A stretch of DNA of 64,000 nt. Origin: CAVZGO01 sp963774935 (GTDB lineage: Bacteria; Chloroflexota; Anaerolineae; Anaerolineales; UBA4823). The stretch is from assembly GCA_963774935.1 (NCBI GenBank), contig CAVZGO010000004.1, positions 77,625-141,624 of the forward strand, written 5' to 3'. Positions within the stretch are counted from its first letter, which is position 1, and the number at the start of each line of letters is the position of its first letter. Below the pieces are notes generated by a model. The model made no database searches, was not told the origin of the DNA, and saw only the letters and a program-made list of their open reading frames with translations. The translations under genes and the position numbers were made by a program. Positions 16,803 to 25,021 of the stretch are shown piece after piece.

Positions 16803-19771
16803 TCCATAACGTTCAGTGCCCGCAATGTGGAGCGACAAACTCTAACACCGCCCGATTTTGTGCTAAGTGTGGGCGTGTGTTGACAAGCAGCTCGCCAGTT
16901 CCCCCTGCCGGAGCCAGCCTGACCTGCCCGCAGTGCCGCGCCAGCCTGGCAGTTGGAGCGCGGTTCTGCTCGAACTGCGGCTATAACTTTGCGGTTGCTC
17001 AGCAAGCTCCCGCAGCAGCTGGCGCAGTTCCGGTTGGTCCAGCACCGCCCCCACAAGCCGCTCCGCCGCAAGGTGGGCAAGGGGCGATGGGACCACAAGC
17101 GACACGGATGGTCAGTGCGCCCGGCGCCATGCCCACGCTCATCATTCGATATGCCGGCGGTGTCTTACAGCGAGTTCAGCTCACCAAGCCGGTTTCTAAG
17201 GTTGGGCGTGCTCCTGATAATGATGTGGTCATCAACCACCCGTCGGTCTCCGGGCATCACCTGATGCTGGAGCTCCAGGCGGGGCAATTGTTGGTTACAG
17301 ACCTGAAGAGCACAAACGGCACACTGCTCAATAACCAGATGATTCCTCCCAGCCAGGCACAGTCCTTTGAAATCACAGATGTGCTGCGCATCGGCGACCT
17401 GATCGGCAATTCCGTGGCGATCAACCAGGAGAGTGAGCTGGGGCAGTCCATTCGTACGCTTTCGCTCGGCCAACTGGACCTATCCAGTGTGCCGAATATG
17501 ATCATCGGGCGTGATCCGGGGTGTTACTTGCCGCTCAACCACCCGACGGTGTCCAGCCACCATGCGATGATCTTCAAACAGGATGGTGGTCTGGCAATCC
17601 GGGACATGGGCAGCACCAATGGTACTTTTGTGAATGGAAAACGCATCGCGCAAGTACCGCTTAAAAGTGGCGATGCCATCCAGATTGGTCCTTTCCGGCT
17701 GGTGTATGACGCCCAGGCACAGAGCCTGGCACAGTCACTCATCAAGGGTCACCGTCTGGATGCAATGCAGTTGAGCCGCGTGGTGGGAGATGGTATTTGG
17801 ATTCTTAAAGATGTAACCTTGTGCGTCCAACCCGGAGATTTCATTGCGTTGGTCGGCGGCAGTGGGGCAGGCAAGAGCACATTGATGAAGGCGATGAACG
17901 GCTATGAGCGCGCTACTCATGGTCGCATGTTGATTGATGGTGGTGATTTGTACCCACAGCTCGATCTCTACCGCACACAAATGGGGTATGTACCGCAGGA
18001 TGATATCATCCATCGTGAGCTGCCGGTGCACCTGGCATTGTGGTATGCAGCCAAGCTGCGCTTGCCGAACCTCTCGCAGGCAGATATCGATGCGCGCATC
18101 GATAACGTCCTGAAAAGCGTGGAAATGTCAGAGCACCAGCAAAAACGGGTGTCCAAGCTCAGCGGCGGGCAGCGTAAACGGGTGAGTATCGCAGTCGAAT
18201 TGCTTGCCAGCCCCACCTTGTTCTTCCTGGATGAGCCTACTTCTGGCCTGGATCCCGGGCTTGAGAAGAAAATGATGTATGACCTGAACCGTCTGGCGGA
18301 TGAAGGGCGGACTGTCGTATTGGTAACGCATGCAACGGCTAACATAGAGCAATGCGACTATGTAGCCTTCATGACCAAAGGGCGCTTATCTTACTATGGT
18401 CCTCCGAAGGAGGCTCTGAATTTCTTCGAGGTGCAGGACTTCTCAGACATCTACCAGGAATTAGCGGTGGAGATCGATGCAAATAAGGGCAAGCCTGCTC
18501 CCCAAAAACTGGCGCCATATTACCAGCAATACTTGCAGCAGGTTGCCAGCCAGCCTGTACCGGTAAATGCGAAAAAGGGAACTGGACCGAGCAGTAAAGT
18601 TACATCAGGGGTATTGTGGGCTGAAGCTTTCCGAAATTCGCCTTTCTACCAGAAGCACATCACGGACCGCCAACGCCAGCTGCCGGCTGGCGGAGGGCAG
18701 ATGGGACCTCAAAGCATACCGGTTTCAAGACCGCCGCGCGATTCATTTTTCCGTCAGAGCTGGATTTTGGCAAGACGCCAGTTTGACCTGGTGCGGATGG
18801 ACATGCGTACGATGTTCATCTTGCTCTTAATGATGCCGTTCATTGCATTGATGTTCATGATGGTATCCAAGCCAGAGTCGCTGGTAGGGCGTGGGAGCCA
18901 ATCGATAGAAAAGGTTGAGCAAGCGTTGCGGGAGGAGGCGCTTCAAGAGTACGACAAATATTCAGGCACAGATGAATATGACGAAGCGGATGTAGAGCGA
19001 GACTGGGCTGCGGATTATAAACCCTATGCCGATGCGAAGACGCTGCTGATTATGCTAGGTCTGGCACTCACCCAGGCGGGAACTTTTGGCGCGGCGTATG
19101 AAATTGTAAAAGAACGAGCCATATTTAAACGAGAACGGGCGGTCAATCTGAAGGTAACAGCGTATGTACTTTCCAAAGTAGTGGTACTGGCGCTATTCGC
19201 TTTGGTTCAGGTTGCCAGCGTGATTATCATCATCGGGTTGCGTATTAAGCTCAACTATCAGAGTGTGTTTTTACCAGATCTGAAATATGGTTCGCTCATT
19301 GAGTTATTTCTAATCATGTATTTTGGCGTGCTGGCAAGCATTGGTTTTGGCTTGTTAATCTCTGCCATCGTTCCCAGCATGGATGTCGTGTTATATGCCA
19401 TCCTGGCGCAGCTCTTTGTCCAAATTGTGTTGTCAGCTACGTTGTTCCCCTTACCGGCTAACCCACTCTCTTACATCACGCCGGGATATTGGACGATGAA
19501 TGCATTGGGTTCAAGTGCCGACTTGAAGACGCTTGATGATGAAGCCATCAAGTGCATGCTTACTCCTCAGATGCTTGAGCAGCTCCCGCCGGGTGCAGAT
19601 GTGACTGTCGATATGGTCACCTGTCCATCTGCGACTGCGCGCGAAGCCAATATTGAAAACTATAAACACGAATCGAAGCACCTGCAAATCGCACTGGCGG
19701 CGCTGTTGGGTCAATTTATTCTGTTCATAATACTCACAATAGTGGTGCAGACGCGTAAAAAGATTGATTGA
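16799..19771 (+). CDS. double zinc ribbon - FHA - FHA - ABC-2 type exporter
   Basis: A 990-residue paralogue of the 9396 transporter. It has two zinc ribbons (CPQCGATNSNTARFCAKCG near 6-24, CPQCRASLAVGARFCSNCG near 43-61), a Pro/Gln-rich linker, FHA 1 (~125-200, KVGRAPDND, SGHHLMLE, STNGTLLN), FHA 2 (~228-300, IIGRDPGC, SSHHAMIF, STNGTFVNG), an ATPase with Walker A GGSGAGKST (~352), LSGGQRKR (~456) and LFFLDEPTSGLD, and an ABC-2 membrane domain from ~665. A charged insert (EEALQEYDKYSGTDEYDEA) sits after the first membrane helix, probably outside the cell. The ATGA overlap with the kinase/FGE gene and GGGGAGG before ATG 16799 show tight coupling to that kinase, a good candidate for its regulator. 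Confidence 0.93.
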   Translation: MIHNVQCPQCGATNSNTARFCAKCGRVLTSSSPVPPAGASLTCPQCRASLAVGARFCSNCGYNFAVAQQAPAAAGAVPVGPAPPPQAAPPQGGQGAMGPQATRMVSAPGAMPTLIIRYAGGVLQRVQLTKPVSKVGRAPDNDVVINHPSVSGHHLMLELQAGQLLVTDLKSTNGTLLNNQMIPPSQAQSFEITDVLRIGDLIGNSVAINQESELGQSIRTLSLGQLDLSSVPNMIIGRDPGCYLPLNHPTVSSHHAMIFKQDGGLAIRDMGSTNGTFVNGKRIAQVPLKSGDAIQIGPFRLVYDAQAQSLAQSLIKGHRLDAMQLSRVVGDGIWILKDVTLCVQPGDFIALVGGSGAGKSTLMKAMNGYERATHGRMLIDGGDLYPQLDLYRTQMGYVPQDDIIHRELPVHLALWYAAKLRLPNLSQADIDARIDNVLKSVEMSEHQQKRVSKLSGGQRKRVSIAVELLASPTLFFLDEPTSGLDPGLEKKMMYDLNRLADEGRTVVLVTHATANIEQCDYVAFMTKGRLSYYGPPKEALNFFEVQDFSDIYQELAVEIDANKGKPAPQKLAPYYQQYLQQVASQPVPVNAKKGTGPSSKVTSGVLWAEAFRNSPFYQKHITDRQRQLPAGGGQMGPQSIPVSRPPRDSFFRQSWILARRQFDLVRMDMRTMFILLLMMPFIALMFMMVSKPESLVGRGSQSIEKVEQALREEALQEYDKYSGTDEYDEADVERDWAADYKPYADAKTLLIMLGLALTQAGTFGAAYEIVKERAIFKRERAVNLKVTAYVLSKVVVLALFALVQVASVIIIIGLRIKLNYQSVFLPDLKYGSLIELFLIMYFGVLASIGFGLLISAIVPSMDVVLYAILAQLFVQIVLSATLFPLPANPLSYITPGYWTMNALGSSADLKTLDDEAIKCMLTPQMLEQLPPGADVTVDMVTCPSATAREANIENYKHESKHLQIALAALLGQFILFIILTIVVQTRKKID

Positions 19772-19773
19772 GG

Positions 19774-19806
19774 ACAGCCCTGGCAGATGCAATCTGCCAG
19801 GGCTGT
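19774..19806 (+). terminator. strong hairpin, probable intrinsic terminator inside the array
   Basis: ACAGCCCTGGCAGAT (19774-19788), loop GCA, and the perfect complement at 19792-19806: a 15-bp stem directly after the second ABC gene. Only TTTCG follows, so the U-tract is weak. It may stop or attenuate transcription within the array, or protect the 3' end of the transporter message. Confidence 0.6.
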
Positions 19807-19847
19807 TTCGCCGGTCAGGTATTGGAGCGTTGTCAGGGTAAATTGGG

Positions 19848-20564
19848 TTGTCCACATCTTACTGTCCTTATTGTGGTCGCAAGCTGCAGCAAAATTCCAT
19901 GCGCATCAGCCACCCAAGCTGGTCGAAGGGACAGGCTCTGCGGATTTGCCAGGAGTGTTTTGAGAGCAAACCGCGCTGCCAGTCTTGCCAGATGCCAATT
20001 GCTGCGCCGTCCCCGCACGGTCTTTGCAAAACATGTGCATCCAGCTTAAAAATATGCCTAAGCTGCGGGCAGGCGATTAATGGTCAATACTTGCAGATTG
20101 ATGGTATGGAGCCATACTGCCTGACGTGTTATAAAAATCGCTCCAAATGTGACGTCTGCAGTGCCCCATTGACTGACCAGCACTGGCAATTATCGGATGG
20201 GCGGTTAAGCTGTTTCTACTGCCATACTGCTGCAGTGTACACGCCAGCCGAAGCGAAAACTATCTACGAGGATATCCAAAGATTGGCGGCAGGTAATCTC
20301 GGCATGTCATTGAATGTTCCAACTGGCCTGGCACTCGTGGATCGAAACCAATTGGCTGAGATTATCCGCAAGCAGGGAAATGGCACAGCAGAGTTAGATC
20401 CGCAACGCACTTTAGGGTGTTTTTGCTCGGCGGGGGATGCGCCGCGCGATTTATGTTCAGACTGGCTTGCCACGCAAACTGCTGCAACAAATCGGGGCGC
20501 ACGAGTTTGCACATGCCTGGCAGGGCGAGAATTGCCCACTTTTGCGAGAACCTGTTCTACATGA
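19848..20564 (+). CDS. LIM/zinc-ribbon DA1-like metallopeptidase, N-terminal part (frame break)
   Basis: The N-terminal ~130 residues are dense in CxxC pairs (CPYCGRK, CQECFESKPRCQSCQ, CKTCAS, CLSCGQ, CLTCYKNRSKCDVCSAPL, CFYCHT), which is LIM-like zinc-finger sequence. The following part (SLNVPTGLALVDRNQLAEI) precedes the peptidase core. The frame breaks at GGG 20415-20417 and then runs 150 bases in the wrong register. TTG 19848 with AGGG nine bases upstream is the best visible start. Bacterial DA1-like proteins resemble plant DA1, a ubiquitin-activated peptidase with a LIM domain (family knowledge). Confidence 0.65.
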   Translation: MSTSYCPYCGRKLQQNSMRISHPSWSKGQALRICQECFESKPRCQSCQMPIAAPSPHGLCKTCASSLKICLSCGQAINGQYLQIDGMEPYCLTCYKNRSKCDVCSAPLTDQHWQLSDGRLSCFYCHTAAVYTPAEAKTIYEDIQRLAAGNLGMSLNVPTGLALVDRNQLAEIIRKQGNGTAELDPQRTLGCFCSAGDAPRDLCSDWLATQTAATNRGARVCTCLAGRELPTFARTCST

Positions 20565-20739
20565 AGGATTTGCAGAATGGGTAGCTTATCAGGTAATCGG
20601 GGTTTACGGGTATTCCTACCAGCAGGAGCGAATGCTGGCTCGACAAGATATCTATGGACAGGGGCTGCGGTGGGCGCTTAACATACAAGAGCGAACTGGC
20701 ATCGCTGGTTTATTAGATGCTTGCCGTAGAATGCATTGA
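20416..20739 (+). CDS. DA1-like peptidase core (HExxH), C-terminal part of the 19848 gene
   Basis: Dropping one G at 20415-20417 joins TLG to VFARRGMRRAIYVQTGLP. The catalytic motif is intact: IGAHEFAHAW (HExxH zinc site), then LHEGFAEWVAYQ, whose glutamate would be the third zinc ligand, in the same spacing as the HEMMHAW...VEEG pattern of DA1. It has no signal peptide, so it should act in the cytosol. The target is unknown; neighbouring zinc-ribbon proteins are possible substrates (inference). Confidence 0.65.
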   Translation, partial: GVFARRGMRRAIYVQTGLPRKLLQQIGAHEFAHAWQGENCPLLREPVLHEGFAEWVAYQVIGVYGYSYQQERMLARQDIYGQGLRWALNIQERTGIAGLLDACRRMH

Positions 20740-20756
20740 TTCACGAGGAGATGACG

Positions 20757-23555
20757 ATGAAGTGTCCATATTGCCAGCAAGAAAACAGCGATACCTACCG
20801 ATTCTGTCGGCATTGTGGTCAGCAGCGCCCCGTCCAGGCAGCGCCAGGTGTTGGGGCACCTCCTCCATCTGCCCAAGCTGGACAGGCTATCCCTGTACCT
20901 CCTACCCAGCGGGCACCTGAGCCGGAGCCTTATCCCCAGGCTGGGGGACAGCTTGCATCTCCTTCGACGTTACAATCACCCATCCCCGGTTACCCGCAAG
21001 GCGCGCCTGTGCAGGGTTACCCACCGGCAGGAACACCAGGCACACCATACACCGTGCAAGCCCAATCTTATCCACCAGAGCAAGCCTACCCACAGGAACA
21101 AGCCGCCGCTATGGGCGGCGCTCTTCCGCAAACGGCACAAAAGAAATCTTCGAAGACCAAAGGAATACTCATTGGGATTGGAATATTAGCCATATTGGCT
21201 CTGGTTGCAGGTGCTGTCTGGTTCTTTGTGCTACCAGGAGGGGGCTTGTTCACTGGCGGGAGTGGGATGGCGATTGGGGTTCCTCTGGAAGGTGGCGGAA
21301 ATGATCTGGTACTGCTCAAGTCCGGCCAAGATCTGGAAGACGGTTACACCCTGGCTGAACAAATTGAACCAGCCGTAAATTCATTTCTGGTCCGGTCTAA
21401 AAAAATGCCAGACCGTCCTTTGAGTAACCTGGTGGATAACTTCGGCGGCTTTATACCTGGCACGAATAAGTTCTTGTACTGGTACCAGAAGGATAATGAG
21501 ATTCCAATCATGATTTCTGCTCCTGGCAGTGAAGAAGCAGAAGAAATCATGACGACTAAGTCCGAAGACCTCAGCGGAGTGGTTACCAGCGGAGGAAAGA
21601 CGCTGGTTTTGGATGAACCGCAAGCTGATCTAACGGGTTGTTATGTTTCGCTTCGTGGCGATACAGCGGACCGGCTGGCTGAAGGAGATGCCTGCGTCAT
21701 CTCCTCGGATGAATCCGCCCTGTTAGTGCCTGAAGTGGAGAATGAGCAGTTGAATATGTCGTTGATAACAACTGCTGATGGCGAAGACACCAGCCTGCTG
21801 GACGGTGAGACTGGCAGCAGCACCGTGCGTATCTCCTGGAATGGCGAGCAAGCCGCTTATCTAGAGCAGCAGGAGGATCAGTGGCGGGTGATTCTTTTAG
21901 ATGTTGTTGAGGAAGAAACAATTGCAGAAAGCGAGCTGCATACGCAAATCATCAATTATGAATTTGCGCCATGGGGGGATGGTCTATTCTATATTGCTGA
22001 GGATAACGAAGGAAATCAGCAGCTTTTTGTGTTGAAGGAGGAAGAATTTCAGGAAGTCGACACTGCTGCTAGTATGGATGCGCGTTTCAATAACAGCGGC
22101 AGTCAGGTGGTATACCTGGCGGGGGATGATGATGGGAATTTATCTTTATCCTCCTACAACATAAAGGATGAAGAAAAGGAGAAGATTACATCTGCCAAAG
22201 ATCTAGCCTTTGCTGTCTTAGAATCGCCGGAGCGAATTTTATATCGGGAGCAAGACGGAACCAGGTTGACTTTATCGAGTGCAGATGTCGAAGGATTGGA
22301 TAGCGTGACGCTATTTGACGAGAGCGATCTGGATCTGGTAGATTCTCTTTGGGAGCCCAGCGAGAATACTCTGTTTGTGCTTTTGCGCAACACAGATGGT
22401 CGGATTAGTTTATTTGTCTCACCATTTGATAAAGAAGAAGGGTATTTTCTTGTTGAGGATTGGTTCGAGTTTAACCTGCTAAATATCTCGCCGAACAAAA
22501 AGCAGGTGGTTTTTTCTGGACGGGAGCAAGAAGCTGACCAGCTGGCTATTCATGCAATCGACCTTGAGGATGGGGCAGATGCAGTCGAGCTGGATGACCA
22601 GTTAGAGGCGGTTACGACTGCGGTTTTCACTTCGAATAGCAAGGAAGTCCTCTATACAGCTCGAACCGGAACAGAACCAAACCAGGTGGAAATACGGAGT
22701 GTGGTGGCGGATGGTGAGGATTCAGCATATATCGAATATGAGGAGGCTTATTTAGTAGCCGTGCAGTGGTCGCCCATGAATCCATTCCTGTCTATTCCGT
22801 GGCGCTCGACTTCTGGAGTCAGCGAGAGCATCGTCAGTCCAGAAATATTGTGCACACGCACCATCGCTCTATCGGTAGGTTCTGCTCAAATGGACAATAT
22901 CGGGAGCGGAGAAAAATTGTGCTTTACCTTCCCCACCGAAGAAGCCAAGACTTATCATGTGCGGGTCGAGAGTATCGCTGATCTTGATCCTGTCCTGAAA
23001 ATATTGGATGAGAAGAACGACGTTCTGGTGGAAGATGATGATAGCGGGGCTGGTCTTGACCCGGTCGCGAATTTCACCGCCCAATCGGCTGGAACTTATA
23101 CCATCCAGGTAGTGGAAAAAGAGGATAAAACGGGTGATCTGCGCGTTACCGTTCGCGAAGGGCAAAGTGACAACTCCTTCGATAATGCTTTCCCGCTGTC
23201 ATTTGACACAACCACGCGCGGTGCAATCACGGATGTCAATCCGGTCTACATCCAATCGTATGATTATCGTACATACGGGAATCTCTATTACTTCGATGGG
23301 GTCGCCGGTCAATCAATCCGTATCGACGTGGCAGCGCATTCCCTGGGATCTGAGCTGGTGCCTCGCGTGCTGGTTTTTGACCCAAACCAGGCTGCCTTAA
23401 AAGAGGACAATGTCCAGGTAATCGGGAACCAGGATTATTCATTCCAGTACACTTTATTGACCGAGGGCAGGCATTACATCCTGATCCAGGATAATACCGA
23501 CCGGTTTGGCAGCGCCGATAAATTCTATTATGATGTTCTGCTCTCCAACAGATAA
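20757..23555 (+). CDS. zinc ribbon - TM - outer propeller - PPC domain protein
   Basis: 932 residues: zinc ribbon (C3, C6, C17, C20; CPYCQQENSDTYRFCRHCG), a ~100-residue Pro/Gln/Tyr-rich linker, one transmembrane helix (~134-158, GILIGIGILAILALVAGAVWFFVL), then a large acidic outer part. Residues ~170-690 contain repeated WD/TolB-like beta strands (for example ISWNGEQAAYLEQQ, ISPNKKQVVFSGRE, FTSNSKEVLYTAR). Residues ~715-800 are a bacterial pre-peptidase C-terminal (PPC) domain (CFTFPTEEAKTYHVRVES, AQSAGTYTIQV), and a second PPC-like unit ends the protein. It is probably a surface sensor or binding protein joined to a cytosolic ribbon. GAGGAG (20745-20750) is six bases before ATG 20757; an ATG at 20751 is too close to it. 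Confidence 0.8.
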   Translation: MKCPYCQQENSDTYRFCRHCGQQRPVQAAPGVGAPPPSAQAGQAIPVPPTQRAPEPEPYPQAGGQLASPSTLQSPIPGYPQGAPVQGYPPAGTPGTPYTVQAQSYPPEQAYPQEQAAAMGGALPQTAQKKSSKTKGILIGIGILAILALVAGAVWFFVLPGGGLFTGGSGMAIGVPLEGGGNDLVLLKSGQDLEDGYTLAEQIEPAVNSFLVRSKKMPDRPLSNLVDNFGGFIPGTNKFLYWYQKDNEIPIMISAPGSEEAEEIMTTKSEDLSGVVTSGGKTLVLDEPQADLTGCYVSLRGDTADRLAEGDACVISSDESALLVPEVENEQLNMSLITTADGEDTSLLDGETGSSTVRISWNGEQAAYLEQQEDQWRVILLDVVEEETIAESELHTQIINYEFAPWGDGLFYIAEDNEGNQQLFVLKEEEFQEVDTAASMDARFNNSGSQVVYLAGDDDGNLSLSSYNIKDEEKEKITSAKDLAFAVLESPERILYREQDGTRLTLSSADVEGLDSVTLFDESDLDLVDSLWEPSENTLFVLLRNTDGRISLFVSPFDKEEGYFLVEDWFEFNLLNISPNKKQVVFSGREQEADQLAIHAIDLEDGADAVELDDQLEAVTTAVFTSNSKEVLYTARTGTEPNQVEIRSVVADGEDSAYIEYEEAYLVAVQWSPMNPFLSIPWRSTSGVSESIVSPEILCTRTIALSVGSAQMDNIGSGEKLCFTFPTEEAKTYHVRVESIADLDPVLKILDEKNDVLVEDDDSGAGLDPVANFTAQSAGTYTIQVVEKEDKTGDLRVTVREGQSDNSFDNAFPLSFDTTTRGAITDVNPVYIQSYDYRTYGNLYYFDGVAGQSIRIDVAAHSLGSELVPRVLVFDPNQAALKEDNVQVIGNQDYSFQYTLLTEGRHYILIQDNTDRFGSADKFYYDVLLSNR

Positions 23556-23575
23556 ACCGGACTAACGAGCTCGGC

Positions 23576-24313
23576 ATGTCAGCTTCATTGAATTTGAGCT
23601 GTGCACTTTCGCGACCGGCGATACCCGTCACCGGGCAGCCACAATTACTTTACCTCTTACTGGAGGCAACTGGTGGTGAAGGCGCGGATTCTTTACCCAC
23701 CCACCTCGACCTGGTGATTGACTGCAGTGATTCGATGCGGGTTCGCCTGGTGACGGATGAGCAGTTCAAGCAACTGGCCCAGTATGGGTATGCTCAGGAG
23801 GTGCTTACAGATGGCGTTCCGGCATACCAGATCACTTCAGTGCCTCCTGAAGCGTTGCGCCAGTTCCCGCGCCGGATAGATTACGTGGCTGAAGCGCTGG
23901 TCATCGCCAGCGAGTATCTGCGCGCAGCGGATTGCTTCTCCTTAATCGCCTTTGCCGGGCAGGCGCTGGTGATGGTGCCTTCCAGCAAGGGTAAGGATCG
24001 AGCGCGTTTGCAGCAGGCTGCAAGAGAGCTCGAATACTTGAACCTGGGGGACAGCACTCAAATGGATGAGGGTTTAGCCCTGGCGCTGGAAGAGAACCAG
24101 CGCAACCCAAAAAGCGGCTGCGCAGGTCGATTGGTGCTGCTGACGGATGGGCATACCCGAAATGTAAGTGAATGCTACACCTGGGCAAAACAAGCCCGGC
24201 AGGCAGGGTTAACCCTATCAACGATGGGGATCGGGAGTGAGTTCAATGAAGACCTGTTGATTCCCCTGGCTGATCTGACGGGTGGAAATGCGTATTATAT
24301 TGAGAACTCCTGA
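23576..24313 (+). CDS. vWA-domain protein, N-terminal part (frame break)
   Basis: The vWA domain of a second family member. The MIDAS residues are kept (IDCSDSM, DxSxS; LLTDGHTRN), but a ~45-residue insertion follows the first strand (VRLVTDEQFKQL...RRIDYVAEAL), absent from the two other vWA proteins here. The frame stops right after GGNAYYIENS. The continuation lies in the +1 frame from about 24306. Deleting one A from the AA at 24305-24306 gives YYIETPDQIPAAF, which matches the TP(E/N) segment in the paralogues. Restored length is about 462 residues. Confidence 0.78.
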   Translation: MSASLNLSCALSRPAIPVTGQPQLLYLLLEATGGEGADSLPTHLDLVIDCSDSMRVRLVTDEQFKQLAQYGYAQEVLTDGVPAYQITSVPPEALRQFPRRIDYVAEALVIASEYLRAADCFSLIAFAGQALVMVPSSKGKDRARLQQAARELEYLNLGDSTQMDEGLALALEENQRNPKSGCAGRLVLLTDGHTRNVSECYTWAKQARQAGLTLSTMGIGSEFNEDLLIPLADLTGGNAYYIENS

Positions 24314-24965
24314 TCAAATTCCTGCCGCATTTAGAAAAGAATTGGGTGCAGCACTGCATGTCAGTTATCGCAATGTAGATATAAAGCTGCAGCTTCCCGT
24401 GGGTGTAACATTGCGCGATGTGCATCGGGTTACACCAGAATTAGGAAATTTTGACCCAGGTCCTAACCAGGGTGGCAGTTATGCGCTACTGCTAGGAAAT
24501 TATGATCCTTCCTTGCCACAATCTTTACTACTTGAAGTAGTTGTACCTGGATGGATGGCAGGCAATTATCGTTTATGCCAGGCGGTGCTCACCTGGGAGG
24601 ATCCGGACGGTGGGCTATCGAGACCCAATCAGCGCCAGGATGTGGTCATTCAAGTGGTTGAAGGTGCGGCAGGCAACTATAACCAGCGTGTGATGAATGT
24701 CGTCGAAAAAGTAGGTGCTTACAAGCTCGGCACCCAGGCTTTGGATGCTGCGCGGCAGGGGGACAAAGGTCTGGCAACCCAGCGGTTGCGCCAGGCAGCT
24801 ACCCGACTCTTAGACCTCGGAGAACAGAGCCTGGCAGACGCCATGCAGAGGCAGGCTGACAGCCTCGAGAACAGTGGCACCGTGGATTCTACTGCTACGA
24901 AAAGGCTGCGCTACGACACCCGCCGGATCGCGCAAAATCCTGTGACAGACAAACCCAACGATTAG
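24306..24965 (+). CDS. vWA-domain protein, C-terminal part of the 23576 gene
   Basis: TPDQIPAAFRKELGAALHV follows the vWA core. A beta-rich domain and the conserved helical tail MNVVEKVGAYKLGTQALD, shared with the proteins at 5813 and 25022, complete it. No separate start with a ribosome site is visible near the junction. Confidence 0.75.
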   Translation, partial: TPDQIPAAFRKELGAALHVSYRNVDIKLQLPVGVTLRDVHRVTPELGNFDPGPNQGGSYALLLGNYDPSLPQSLLLEVVVPGWMAGNYRLCQAVLTWEDPDGGLSRPNQRQDVVIQVVEGAAGNYNQRVMNVVEKVGAYKLGTQALDAARQGDKGLATQRLRQAATRLLDLGEQSLADAMQRQADSLENSGTVDSTATKRLRYDTRRIAQNPVTDKPND

Positions 24966-25021
24966 ATCTATATCAGAGTGGTTATTAATCGCTACCGATA
25001 ATTATCTTCAAGGAGAAATCC

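Noticed and set aside
24299..24314. TCC TGA T at the vWA break, identical to the antizyme +1 frameshift site
   Set aside because: Paralogue alignment places the break two codons earlier (IETPDQIP after dropping one A), and the other ten breaks share no such motif. Chance is more likely than programmed frameshifting.
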